From Nitronereus sp964503895 (GTDB taxonomy: Bacteria > Nitrospirota > Nitrospiria > Nitrospirales > UBA8639): 64,000 nucleotides of DNA. The DNA lies in assembly GCA_964503895.1 (NCBI GenBank), contig CAZDCF010000007.1, positions 1-64,000 of the forward strand. The letters run 5' to 3'. The notes below the pieces were generated by a model that saw only the letters and a program-made list of their open reading frames with translations, ran no database searches and had not been told where the DNA came from. The position numbers and the translations under genes were made by a program. This document shows positions 9,649 to 18,196 of the stretch, one piece after another (the first letter of the stretch is position 1; each line of letters opens with the position of its first letter).

Positions 9649-10281
9649 TTATTTCGTGGAACCCAGTAAGTCCTGGAATAACCACGGAGCATCCAACTTT
9701 CTTCTTTCCTCATAATCTGTGATAGCTGATTCTCGTTGTAGGGTCAAGCCTATAGCATCTAAACCTCGGACCAAACAATTCTTCCTAAAAGGGTCGATTG
9801 AAAAATAAAACGAGAATCCACTTTGGCCAACCACCGTTTGGTTGGAAAGGTCAATCGTTACCTCTACCGTATTTTGTTTAGCTACAGCAGCGAAGAGTTG
9901 TTGGATCTCTTCCTGCTTAAGCGTCACCGGAAGAATGCCATTTTGAAAGCAGTTATTATAAAAAATATCAGCAAAACTTGGAGCCAATATAGATCGAATG
10001 CCATAATCCAGCAGAGCCCATGGCGCGTGCTCACGCGAAGAACCACACCCAAAATTATCACGGGTGAGAAGGATTGTCGCTTGATGATAACGTAGCTGAT
10101 TCATGAAAAGTTCTGGATTAGGAGTACCGTCAGACTGCATCCTCCAATCAGCAAACAACCCTTCTCGTAATCCTGTCCGCTGAATGGTTTTTAAATATTG
10201 CTTGGGTATTATTTGGTCGGTATCGACATTAACCCGATCAAGTGGGGCAACAATGCCAGTCAGAGTTGTAAATGCTTCCAT
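9649..10281 (-). CDS. leuD: 3-isopropylmalate dehydratase small subunit
   Basis: Small subunit of isopropylmalate isomerase, which converts 2- to 3-isopropylmalate in leucine biosynthesis. The 210 residues are the normal length. Characteristic segments are VDTDQIIPKQYLKT near the N-terminus and NFGCGSSREHAPWAL around 76-90. It lies 122 bases downstream of leuC, its partner, in the same direction. An inverted repeat CTCCT/AGGAG at 9630-9645, just past the stop, could end the transcript but has no good T run. leuA and leuB are not in the window. Confidence 0.95.
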   Translation of the reverse strand: MEAFTTLTGIVAPLDRVNVDTDQIIPKQYLKTIQRTGLREGLFADWRMQSDGTPNPELFMNQLRYHQATILLTRDNFGCGSSREHAPWALLDYGIRSILAPSFADIFYNNCFQNGILPVTLKQEEIQQLFAAVAKQNTVEVTIDLSNQTVVGQSGFSFYFSIDPFRKNCLVRGLDAIGLTLQRESAITDYEERRKLDAPWLFQDLLGSTK

Positions 10282-10403
10282 TATATTTCCTTAACTATTG
10301 TGAAATAAATTTTATCCACAAAAAAGTTTTAGTGAAATTCTGTTGAAGCAGAAAGCGTGAAGGAAAACGAGCCAAGCTGATTCTTGAGCGCTTCACATTC
10401 ACG

Positions 10404-11807
10404 TTACCCCCACTTACGGATATCAACAAAGCGCCCGGCAACCGCTGCTGCCGCTGCCATAGCAGGGGAGACTAAATGCGTGCGTCCCCCTTTGCCCTGA
10501 CGCCCCTCAAAATTTCGGTTACTTGTTGATGCACAACGTTCGCCTGGCTCTAAAACATCGGCATTCATGGCCAGACACATGCTGCATCCGGCATCCCGCC
10601 ATTCAGCACCAGCTGAGCGAAAGATTTCATCCAGACCTTCATCTTCGGCTTGTTTTTTTACGAGCCCTGAGCCTGGAACCACCATCGCATGAACACCTTG
10701 GGCCACTTTTTTCCCTCTTAAATATGAGGCCGCAACCCGCAAATCCTCAATCCGCGAGTTGGTACACGACCCGATAAACACCCGATCAATTTTTAATTCC
10801 CCAATGGGCGTCCCAGGAGTAAGAGCCATATAGTCCAGCGCACGCTGAATCGAATCTCGCACTTCTCCTTCTGGGTAAGAACGAGGATCGGGGATTAATG
10901 CATCTACTCCACTCACCATCCCAGGGTTTGTTCCCCAAGTTACTTGCGGAGCAATGTCTTCAGCCTGCAGGCGAACCGAATGGTCGTATGAGGCCCCTTC
11001 ATCCGTCTTTAAATTCGCCCAAGCCTCGGCGGCTTGTTCAAAAAGTCCATCTTTCGGAGCCAAGGGACGGCCTTTTATGTAGGCCACTGTGGTTTCATCA
11101 GGAGCGACCATACCTGCACGTGCACCACCTTCAATTGACATATTACATAAGGTCATCCGGCCCTCCATGGTAAGGGCACGAACAGCTGAGCCCGTATATT
11201 CCACGACATAACCAGTCCCCCCAGCTGTACCAATCTTGCCAATAACAGCCAAAGCCATATCCTTTGCCGAACAATAAGAAGGCAGAACCCCCTCGACTCG
11301 AATCTCCATCGTCTTAGGCCGTTTTTGCACCAAACATTGAGTCGCCAACACATGTTCAACCTCACTAGTTCCAATTCCAAACGCCAAGGCTCCAAACGCC
11401 CCATGGGTTGAGGTATGCGAATCCCCACAAACAATCGTCATCCCAGGCAAAGTTAACCCCTGTTCCGGCCCAATCACATGCACAATTCCCTGGCGTATAT
11501 CATCCATGGTAAACACGGAAATATTAGAATCTCGGCAATTTTGTTCCAAGGTTTGGATTTGGATACGACTCATGGGATCGGCAATGCCCCCCTGACGGTT
11601 GGTCGTAGGAACATTGTGATCGGGCACGGCCAGTACAGCTGCAGATCGTCGAGGCGTTCGCCCGGCTAGTTTCAGTCCCTCAAAAGCCTGAGGGGAAGTC
11701 ACCTCATGAACAAGATGCCGATCTATGTACAGGAGAGTGGTGCCATCAGCATCCTCATGAACAACATGGGCCTCCCAGATCTTCTCAAAAAGGGTTTTCG
11801 TGGGCAT
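10404..11807 (-). CDS. leuC: 3-isopropylmalate dehydratase large subunit
   Basis: Catalytic large subunit of isopropylmalate isomerase, an aconitase-family enzyme with one [4Fe-4S] cluster. The 467 residues match the family length. Cluster ligands are visible in FIGSCTNSR and in DAGCSMCLAMN, and the substrate-binding segment STSNRNFEGRQG follows. The N-terminus KTLFEKIWEAHVV is typical. AAGGA six bases before the ATG supports the start. The upstream region up to mreB holds a degenerate repeat element that begins only 24 bases before the leuC start. Confidence 0.96.
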   Translation of the reverse strand: MPTKTLFEKIWEAHVVHEDADGTTLLYIDRHLVHEVTSPQAFEGLKLAGRTPRRSAAVLAVPDHNVPTTNRQGGIADPMSRIQIQTLEQNCRDSNISVFTMDDIRQGIVHVIGPEQGLTLPGMTIVCGDSHTSTHGAFGALAFGIGTSEVEHVLATQCLVQKRPKTMEIRVEGVLPSYCSAKDMALAVIGKIGTAGGTGYVVEYTGSAVRALTMEGRMTLCNMSIEGGARAGMVAPDETTVAYIKGRPLAPKDGLFEQAAEAWANLKTDEGASYDHSVRLQAEDIAPQVTWGTNPGMVSGVDALIPDPRSYPEGEVRDSIQRALDYMALTPGTPIGELKIDRVFIGSCTNSRIEDLRVAASYLRGKKVAQGVHAMVVPGSGLVKKQAEDEGLDEIFRSAGAEWRDAGCSMCLAMNADVLEPGERCASTSNRNFEGRQGKGGRTHLVSPAMAAAAAVAGRFVDIRKWG

Positions 11808-11831
11808 CTCAAATCCTTAATTCGTTTTTTA

Positions 11832-11980
11832 GGGACTATTCAAAAAGTCGACCAGCAGGCTGCAGGAAGCAATGAGGCCAAGCCATACGAGGTAATAAAC
11901 TGAGGGCTCTGAACGTAAAGAGCACCGCACTTGTGGGCCCGGCGATCGAGAACGCAGTTATTGGCTTTTTGAACAGCCCC
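11832..11980. repeat. MITE-like intergenic repeat element (copy 1)
   Basis: About 149 bases bounded by an imperfect inverted repeat: GGGACTATTCAAAAAGTCGA on the left and, read from the other end, GGGGCTGTTCAAAAAGCCAA. Next to the left end is CCAGCAGGCTGCAGG. The same layout (CAAAAAG core, then CAGGAAGGCCGCAG) recurs at 40983-41143. It has no coding content. It lies in the leuC-mreB divergent region, right before the leuC ribosome site. I associate elements of this shape with Nitrospira genomes, but that is memory and not tested here. Confidence 0.55.
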
Positions 11981-12151
11981 TTTTCAGGATCGGTATAATG
12001 CGCAGAACAACCCTGGCCTTGCAACCCCGTAACGTAATGATTGTCCTTTCTGGCCGCTGAAACAGACCTTAAAAAAGACTAGCCTCCCTATGATTCGATA
12101 TGGGGAAAAACTCACCTCTCTCTCACTTCACAAAGATCCAGCCAGGCTAAT

Positions 12152-12180
12152 TTGGTAGGTGACAGAGGATTTGCTATACT
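12152..12180 (+). promoter_or_regulatory. candidate sigma-70-type promoter for the mreB operon
   Basis: TTGGTA (12152-12157) and TATACT (12175-12180) are separated by 17 bases. Transcription from here would give a leader of about 270 bases before mreB containing the hairpin at 12265-12286. Sequence-only prediction. Confidence 0.45.
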
Positions 12181-12264
12181 TTTTAACGGATTTGGTTTAC
12201 ATTTCTCGAACTAGGGTTTCATCATTCAACGGAAAAACCCCTTTTTCATTGAGGACTTATGATT

Positions 12265-12286
12265 CAAAGAAACGTCAGTTTCTTTG
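12265..12286. promoter_or_regulatory. perfect hairpin in the mreB leader
   Basis: CAAAGAAAC and GTTTCTTTG form a perfect nine-base stem around the loop GTCA. No T run follows, so it is not a typical terminator. It may be an operator or an RNA structure in the leader of the cell-shape operon. Confidence 0.4.
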
Positions 12287-12454
12287 GAAAGGTCTTATTT
12301 TGTCATAGGGTGTAAACCTCAGGCCAACCGGATGGCGCATCTTTCTTGTGATATCGCATGATGAATTTTGAGGTAACCTGATTTTCGATAGAACTATTAT
12401 CCGTTCTCTTAATATTAGCAATGCAAATTGGTATTTTGAATAAGGGAGTCCCGC

Positions 12455-13498
12455 ATGGGGTTAATTAGTCGGTTCCTCAGTTTATTTTCCAGCGATATGG
12501 CCATTGATTTAGGAACCGCCCACACCTTGGTATACGTCCAGGGAAAAGGAATCGTGCTAAACGAACCGTCGGTCGTGGCCATTGAAAAAAACTCCAATAG
12601 AATTTTAGCAGTTGGGGGCGACGCCAAACGGATGGTCGGACGAACACCAGGAAATATTGCCGCGATCCGTCCAATGAAAGACGGCGTCATTGCAAACTTT
12701 GAAATGGCCGAGCGTATGCTCCGATATTTTATTACTAAGGTCCATAATCGCAGTGCGTTTGTTCGTCCTCGAATCATCATTGGGGTACCCTCACGCATCA
12801 CACAAGTTGAACAAAGAGCCGTGAAAGAGTCCGCGGAATCAGCAGGCGCTCGAGAGGTTCACCTTATTGAAGAACCGGTAGCAGCGGCCATTGGCGCTGG
12901 TCTTCCAATTACCGAACCCTCGGGCAATATGGTCGTGGATATTGGGGGAGGCACCACAGACATTGCTGTGATCTCTCTGGGAGGAATCGTCTACAGTGAA
13001 TCGGTAAAAGTGGCTGGAGATCAAATTGATTCCGCTATCATTAATTATGTGAAACGAGAATATAGCCTTCTCATTGGAGAACATATGGCTGAACGTGTGA
13101 AACTGGAAATTGGTTCCGCCCATCCTCTCCCAGAAAAAGCCCAAATGATGATCAAGGGCCGTGACCTTATTTCCGGTATCCCACGAACCATTGCGGTGGA
13201 AGATACCGAAATTCGAGAAGCCTTACAGGAATCTGTTTCGACTATTGTGACAGCAATCAAAGTAGCATTAGAAAATACTCCGCCCGAGTTGGCCGGAGAC
13301 ATCATTGATCGAGGAATTGTGCTGACAGGAGGTGGGTCGTTACTCAAAGGATTGGATGCCCGGTTACGCGATGAAACCGCACTGCCAATCGTCACTGTCG
13401 ATGACCCGCTCACGTCTGTGGTCCAAGGTGTAGGAAAAACTCTCGAAGAAGATTCCTTGCTACGAACCGTGACCTCCATGTCAACTGTCAGTTCATAA
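12455..13498 (+). CDS. mreB: rod shape-determining actin homologue MreB
   Basis: Bacterial actin that forms membrane-associated filaments and positions the elongation cell-wall machinery. The 347 residues are the usual length. Nucleotide-binding motifs of the actin fold are present: DLGTAHTLVYVQGKG near residue 18, DIGGGTTDIAVISLGG in the middle and GIVLTGGGSLLKGLD near the C-terminus. An amphipathic N-terminus (MGLISRFLSLFS) would bind the membrane. It is the first gene of mreB-mreC-mreD-mrdA-rodA-rng and is preceded by AAGGGAG. mreC starts 13 bases after its stop. Confidence 0.97.
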   Translation: MGLISRFLSLFSSDMAIDLGTAHTLVYVQGKGIVLNEPSVVAIEKNSNRILAVGGDAKRMVGRTPGNIAAIRPMKDGVIANFEMAERMLRYFITKVHNRSAFVRPRIIIGVPSRITQVEQRAVKESAESAGAREVHLIEEPVAAAIGAGLPITEPSGNMVVDIGGGTTDIAVISLGGIVYSESVKVAGDQIDSAIINYVKREYSLLIGEHMAERVKLEIGSAHPLPEKAQMMIKGRDLISGIPRTIAVEDTEIREALQESVSTIVTAIKVALENTPPELAGDIIDRGIVLTGGGSLLKGLDARLRDETALPIVTVDDPLTSVVQGVGKTLEEDSLLRTVTSMSTVSS

Positions 13499-13511
13499 AG
13501 GGCACGCGTAT

Positions 13512-14414
13512 ATGATTGGCCGGATTCGGCCTTTAGTCCTGTGGAGTTCCGGTACCAGGCGACTGGTTGTGGGATTGGTTTTAGTCGCCCTGGTCTTGCT
13601 ATTTCTCCTTCCTCGGCAGACGCAGTTTCTCCTCCAACATTTAGGAAAACCCGTGTCGGATCTGATCGGCGTCCCCCTAACATTGATGGCCGATGCTGAC
13701 CAGAGATTCCACGATTGGTGGAACCAATATGTCGCTCTCCAGGATATCAATAAACAAAACCGCGAACTGAAGAGCAAAATTCAGGAACTGGAGGGAAAAT
13801 TAAATCAACTACGGGAACAAGCTTTGGCCTCTCAGCGATTGGCCGCAATACTTGACTTTCAGGAAGAAAGTGCCATGGCCACGCTGGGTGCCCGCGTGAT
13901 TGGTCGAAGCGCTTCCAATTGGTATCAAGGCGTCGTGCTAAACAAAGGGGAAGAGGATGGTGTTGCCGTCGAGATGGGCGTTATCACTCCTGCTGGGGTT
14001 GTTGGACTCATTGTGAAAGTAGCGAGTTCAACGAGTATTGCCCTATTGATCACCGACCCGAACGTCGCCGTGACCGGATTGGTTCAACGTACCCGGGATG
14101 AAGGGATCATTCAGGGAACGGCTGAGGGATACATTCGCATGAAATATATTCCCCCGTTGGCCGAGGTAAAAAAAGGAGACACTGTCATCACCTCTGGGTT
14201 AACTGGAGACTTCCCTCGGGGCATCCTTATTGGTCAAGTGTTGCAGGTTGGCGAACTTGAGGGAAATCTCTTTCAAACAGCTCGGGTTTCGCCTGTCGTT
14301 GATTTCGGAAAGTTGGAAGAAGTGTTAATCATACTATCCCCACGATCCACGGAAAACCTTGAGTCGATTGTCGGTGCCCTCACTCCTAAAACTGAAACTC
14401 CTCAAACTCCATGA
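13512..14414 (+). CDS. mreC: rod shape-determining protein MreC
   Basis: Bitopic inner-membrane protein that links MreB to the periplasmic cell-wall synthases. It has 300 residues: a basic N-terminus, one membrane helix (GLVLVALVLLFLLP, about 21-34), a coiled coil about 75-115 (NRELKSKIQELEGKLNQLRE) and the periplasmic beta-rich MreC domain (about 120-275), including GVITPAGVVGLIVKV. The C-terminus is a short Thr/Pro tail. The stop overlaps the mreD start by four bases (ATGA), showing translational coupling. Confidence 0.95.
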   Translation: MIGRIRPLVLWSSGTRRLVVGLVLVALVLLFLLPRQTQFLLQHLGKPVSDLIGVPLTLMADADQRFHDWWNQYVALQDINKQNRELKSKIQELEGKLNQLREQALASQRLAAILDFQEESAMATLGARVIGRSASNWYQGVVLNKGEEDGVAVEMGVITPAGVVGLIVKVASSTSIALLITDPNVAVTGLVQRTRDEGIIQGTAEGYIRMKYIPPLAEVKKGDTVITSGLTGDFPRGILIGQVLQVGELEGNLFQTARVSPVVDFGKLEEVLIILSPRSTENLESIVGALTPKTETPQTP

Positions 14415-14899
14415 AAACTATACTATTCATTAGCTTAATTTTCTTACTTGTCCCATTTCAGACGACAGTATTAGGTTCGATTAGCCCATTTGGAATTCGC
14501 CCTGATCTCTGCCTTGTTGCTACCTGCCTGGTAGGATTCTTGACCGGACAAGTCCACGGGTTTTTTCTAGGATTCTTTCTTGGGTTTGCTCAAGACCTAT
14601 TTTCCGCCAGTGACCCTTGGCTCAACACCATTACGAAAGCTGGAGTGGGTTTTTTCTCAGGCCTAATTGCAAAAAATTTAGCTAATACTGCTTCACATTC
14701 AGCCTTTGCGGTCATGATTCTTTTTTCCCTGTTTTCTGGGGTTGTTTTTTTGGTGTCGTCTAGAATGGGAATGGACATTTTAGAAATCTTACACGGGTTT
14801 CCCGCAATACTCCTACCTCAAGCCCTGTTCGATGGCTTGGTAGCAGTCAGCGTACATTGGGCTATCACTCATTGGGCAGCTGAAACTTCAAACTTATAA
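14411..14899 (+). CDS. mreD: rod shape-determining protein MreD
   Basis: Polytopic inner-membrane protein of the elongasome, 162 residues and almost entirely hydrophobic with five or six predicted helices. Family features are the N-terminal FQTTVLGSISPFGIRPDLCL and the following GFLTGQVHGFFLGFFLGFAQDLFS, where the Asp-Leu pair is typical. It overlaps mreC by four bases. After its stop there is no mrdA start for 141 bases; that gap holds the small frame at 14916. Confidence 0.93.
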   Translation: MKTILFISLIFLLVPFQTTVLGSISPFGIRPDLCLVATCLVGFLTGQVHGFFLGFFLGFAQDLFSASDPWLNTITKAGVGFFSGLIAKNLANTASHSAFAVMILFSLFSGVVFLVSSRMGMDILEILHGFPAILLPQALFDGLVAVSVHWAITHWAAETSNL

Positions 14900-14915
14900 A
14901 AAAGGAAACAAACTT

Positions 14916-15041
14916 ATGCAGCATCGTTCGCGAAACGGAAACCGAAGAATTTTGAGATACGTTTTTTCTCTGCAGCTTCACGAAAATATCATGTGCAGCC
15001 GCATGGACCTGCGGGTTAACTGCTTTCAATCAGATAAGTAA
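14916..15041 (+). CDS. candidate small coupled ORF upstream of mrdA (41 aa)
   Basis: Open frame of 41 codons plus stop that fills the gap between mreD and mrdA. It starts with ATG after AAAGGA at a spacing of about nine bases and ends in TAATG, its stop sharing a base with the mrdA ATG. The product is basic (MQHRSRNGNRRILRYVF...), with two Cys and no recognised family. mrdA itself has no clear ribosome site, so the small frame may deliver ribosomes to it. It could also be a chance frame; there is no homology evidence. Confidence 0.4.
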   Translation: MQHRSRNGNRRILRYVFSLQLHENIMCSRMDLRVNCFQSDK

Positions 15042-16903
15042 TGAGTGACACAGGACTTCAGCAAACCGGTTTACCCGAGCTCCAACAACGGTTGGTTCTC
15101 TTAAAAGTCGGCATCGTGATAGTTATTGGGCTTCTTGCCTTGCGATTATGGCAATTGCAGGTTCGTGACGGTCCATATTATCGAGAACTTTCCCAAAACA
15201 ATCGAACTCGTTCGATCCTTTTACATCCTGCCCGCGGGCTCATCTATGATCGAAGCGGCAAACTCTTGGCGAATAACGTTCCAAGTTTTAATCTCTACGT
15301 TGAACTACAAGATGTAAAAGACCGAGAAGCCCTGATCGTGAAACTCGTTGAATATCTTGATTTTGACAAAACCGAATTAGGGAAAAAGGTTCTGACCCGT
15401 AGCAGCCGAACTCGAGTGAAATTGAAGGGGGGATTGACGCTTCGCGAGGCTGCCTTAATAGAATCACATCGTCTGGACTTACCGGGAGTAGTGGTTCACC
15501 CAGAGTTTCAACGAAATAATCCCCAGGGGCCCTATGCAGCTCATGTGATTGGGTATGTTGGCGAAGTGTCGGAACAACAGCTCACTAGAGAAGATTTTCA
15601 AGGTCTTCATCAGGGAAGTATCGTTGGACAATATGGCGTAGAAAGGAAGTACGATCAACTGCTGCGAGGACAAGCAGGACGCAAGCTCATCGAAGTAGAT
15701 GCATTAGGCCATGAAAAACGAACTATATCAGTCGATAAACCACAGGCTGGGCATGATCTCTACTTAACCATTGATTTTGATCTACAGCAGCTCGCAGAGA
15801 ATCTGTTAGGCGAAGAAGCAGGGGCAATCATTGCTCTAGACCCAAAAACAGGGGAAACCTTGGCTTTGGCCAGCCGACCCAGTTTTGATCCCAATACCCT
15901 CTCCAGAGAATTGAGTTCCGAAGAATGGCTAGCCATTATTAAAGATAAGCGCCACCCATTCACGAACCGAGCCATACAAGGCCTCTATCCTCCTGGATCA
16001 ACGTTTAAAATCGTTATGGCGGCCGCGGCCTTAGAAACAAATGGTATTGATATGACCGATACCATTCAATGCAAAGGACGGTTTCGATTCGGCAACCGAA
16101 CCTTCCGTGATTGGAAAGCTAGTGGCCATGGTTCGATGGATTTACATAATGCCATGACCCATTCTTGTGACGTGTACTTTTATAAAATGGGAAATCGCCT
16201 AGGCATTGAGACCATAGCTAGATATGCCACGCTATTTGGACTAGGCGAAAAGACCGGAATAGATTTGCCATCTGAGCAAAGTGGAATCGTTCCCTCTGCG
16301 GAATGGAAAGAACGAACACGTGGAGAACCGTGGTATCCCGGTGAAACAATTTCGGTTGCTATTGGGCAAGGATATGTCACCGTTACACCTATTCAGATGG
16401 TCAAGATCATCGCGACTATTGGTAATAATGGGATAGCGCATCAACCTCATTTGGTTCGGGGAATCCGCCGCCGGAATACAGGGGAAATTGAAACCTTGCC
16501 ACCTTCCAAACCCATATCGCTGGGGTTACAACCTAATTTTGTGAAGGCCATTCAAGACTCACTGGCATCTGTGGTGTCCGATGGAACTGCTCGACGAGCT
16601 AATTCCCCATTGGTGACCATTGCCGGAAAAACCGGAACATCCCAAGTCATCGCACTTCGATCTGATAAAGAAAAAGAAACCCCCAAGGAGTTTCGTGACC
16701 ATGCCTGGTTTGTCTCGTATGCCCCTTTTGAAAATCCACAAATAGCTGTAGCCGTCCTTGCCGAGCATAGTGGACATGGCGGTTCTGCAGCTGCTCCCTT
16801 AGCCAGACAGTTAATTGAGGCTTTTATCAAGAAGATTGGGAACAAGATCCAGATTAGTGACTTACCCGACCTACGAAAAAATGGAATGAGGAGGATTTCG
16901 TGA
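15041..16903 (+). CDS. mrdA: penicillin-binding protein 2 (elongasome transpeptidase)
   Basis: Class B PBP that cross-links peptidoglycan during lateral growth, anchored in the inner membrane by a helix at about 20-38. It has 620 residues. The dimerisation domain carries RGLIYDRSGKLLANN (65-79). The transpeptidase domain has the active-site SxxK at Ser320-Lys323 (PPGSTFK), the second motif SCD at 375-377, as in PBP2 proteins, and KTGT at 530-533. The gene overlaps the preceding small frame by one base. Its last codons (ATG AGG AGG ATT TCG) create a strong ribosome site for the next small frame. Confidence 0.97.
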   Translation: MSDTGLQQTGLPELQQRLVLLKVGIVIVIGLLALRLWQLQVRDGPYYRELSQNNRTRSILLHPARGLIYDRSGKLLANNVPSFNLYVELQDVKDREALIVKLVEYLDFDKTELGKKVLTRSSRTRVKLKGGLTLREAALIESHRLDLPGVVVHPEFQRNNPQGPYAAHVIGYVGEVSEQQLTREDFQGLHQGSIVGQYGVERKYDQLLRGQAGRKLIEVDALGHEKRTISVDKPQAGHDLYLTIDFDLQQLAENLLGEEAGAIIALDPKTGETLALASRPSFDPNTLSRELSSEEWLAIIKDKRHPFTNRAIQGLYPPGSTFKIVMAAAALETNGIDMTDTIQCKGRFRFGNRTFRDWKASGHGSMDLHNAMTHSCDVYFYKMGNRLGIETIARYATLFGLGEKTGIDLPSEQSGIVPSAEWKERTRGEPWYPGETISVAIGQGYVTVTPIQMVKIIATIGNNGIAHQPHLVRGIRRRNTGEIETLPPSKPISLGLQPNFVKAIQDSLASVVSDGTARRANSPLVTIAGKTGTSQVIALRSDKEKETPKEFRDHAWFVSYAPFENPQIAVAVLAEHSGHGGSAAAPLARQLIEAFIKKIGNKIQISDLPDLRKNGMRRIS

Positions 16904-17031
16904 ATCTGGATATAGGCAGCGCATACCCGACACTTTACCTCTCCCAACTCGTTCTTATACGTGATACGCTTCCTATCATAAGCATTGCGGACCCCGCCTT
17001 ACTGACCACGTCTCAAAGGAAACTCGCATGA
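16900..17031 (+). CDS. candidate small coupled ORF between mrdA and rodA (43 aa)
   Basis: Frame of 43 codons plus stop that exactly spans the mrdA-rodA gap. It starts at a GTG overlapping the mrdA stop, with GAGGAGG five to six bases upstream, and its TGA overlaps the rodA ATG in an ATGA junction. There are no internal stops. The product (MNLDIGSAYPTLYLSQ... LLTTSQRKLA) is moderately hydrophobic and has no family I know. rodA also has its own site (AAAGGA). Translation is inferred from the ribosome site and the double overlap only. Confidence 0.45.
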   Translation: MNLDIGSAYPTLYLSQLVLIRDTLPIISIADPALLTTSQRKLA

Positions 17032-18134
17032 ATCAAACTCGTGCACTCGATGGAATTGACTGGTCTTTGCTTGGGGTAATTGTTTCCCTTCTGTTTATTG
17101 GAGTGGTCACCATCTATAGCGTGACCTCTAACGGGCCAGAAAGCCGATTTCCTATTTTTGCCAAACAAGGCATTTGGATTGGCGTCGGTGCGCTGGCTTT
17201 TGTTGTGGTGGCCAGCATGGATTATCATAAACTGGCAAGACTGTCCTACATCCTTTATGGACTTGGCCTGATCTTATTGATCATTGTCATGATTAGTGGC
17301 AAAACGAGCCGAGGCGCACAACGTTGGATTTCATTGGGCCCAGTGGCTATCCAACCATCAGAATTTATTAAACTCCCTCTCTTGCTGATGCTGTCCACGT
17401 ATTACGCCACCCAAACACAGAGAGGGTGGCTCTATCGAGTAATTGTCCCAGGGCTACTAGCTCTACCTGGCTTTCTGTTAATTCTCAAGCAACCAGACTT
17501 GGGCAGCAGCCTAAGTTTTCTTGCTATTTATATTACCCTATTACTAGCTGTAGGCGTGAAGTCCAAGGCCTTCGGCCTGGTCTTACTTACAGCCCTCATG
17601 ATTTTTCCATTTGCGTGGGGTGGATTATGGAGCTCACTACACGATTATCAAAAAGAACGGATTATTAGTTTTGTCGACCCGGCCTATGATCCCGGGGGAA
17701 AAGGTTACCAAGGATTGCAATCACGTATTGCCGTGGGTTCTGGAGAATTTCTAGGGAAAGGCCTTCACGGAGGCACCCAGACCCAATTTAAATTCCTTCC
17801 GGAAGGACATACAGATTTTGTGTTTGCTGTGTTCGCAGAAGAATGGGGATTTTTAGGTGCTTTAGTTTTAATCATGCTGTTTTTGACGTTATTTCTTCTT
17901 GGCCTGGACATCGCGTCCAAAGCCAAAGATACGCTAGGTGGCCTGTTAGCTGTAGGCGTCGTGGGCATGATGACATTTAACGTAGTGGTCAATATTGGAA
18001 TGACCGTTGGCCTGGCTCCCATTGTTGGAATCCCACTGCCACTTTTGAGTTACGGTGGAAGTGTCACGATTATGACAATGGCAACTTTGGGCTTGCTACT
18101 CAGCGTAAAACGGCATCGATTGACCCTAATTTAA
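17028..18134 (+). CDS. rodA: peptidoglycan glycosyltransferase RodA (SEDS family)
   Basis: Polytopic SEDS glycosyltransferase that polymerises lipid II and works as a pair with PBP2. It has 368 residues with about ten membrane helices. Visible family segments include GAQRWISLGPVAIQPSEFIKL, LKQPDLGSS, the extracellular catalytic-loop region after YDPGGKGYQ, FKFLPEGHTDFVFAVFAEEW and GIPLPLLSYGGS near the C-terminus. Located directly after mrdA, its functional partner. An AAAGGA lies seven bases before the ATG. Confidence 0.96.
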   Translation: MNQTRALDGIDWSLLGVIVSLLFIGVVTIYSVTSNGPESRFPIFAKQGIWIGVGALAFVVVASMDYHKLARLSYILYGLGLILLIIVMISGKTSRGAQRWISLGPVAIQPSEFIKLPLLLMLSTYYATQTQRGWLYRVIVPGLLALPGFLLILKQPDLGSSLSFLAIYITLLLAVGVKSKAFGLVLLTALMIFPFAWGGLWSSLHDYQKERIISFVDPAYDPGGKGYQGLQSRIAVGSGEFLGKGLHGGTQTQFKFLPEGHTDFVFAVFAEEWGFLGALVLIMLFLTLFLLGLDIASKAKDTLGGLLAVGVVGMMTFNVVVNIGMTVGLAPIVGIPLPLLSYGGSVTIMTMATLGLLLSVKRHRLTLI

Positions 18135-18196
18135 TAATTTTAACGAATCTCTGGGTTCATGTTGAACGAAATTTGACACACAGGGGGGTAGCCATC

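Larger units (their letters stand above)
11808..12454. other. leuC-mreB divergent intergenic region
   Basis: 647 bases without a convincing gene. From left to right it holds the leuC ribosome site, the repeat element at 11832-11980, a promoter-like pair at 12152-12180, a hairpin at 12265-12286 and the mreB ribosome site AAGGGAG just before 12455. Short open frames in this stretch overlap the repeat and have no ribosome sites, so I do not call them. Confidence 0.6.

Noticed and set aside
13045..13683. 212-codon frame on the minus strand under mreB and mreC
   Set aside because: Complete overlap with two well-conserved genes on the other strand and no recognisable protein sequence; an antisense shadow.
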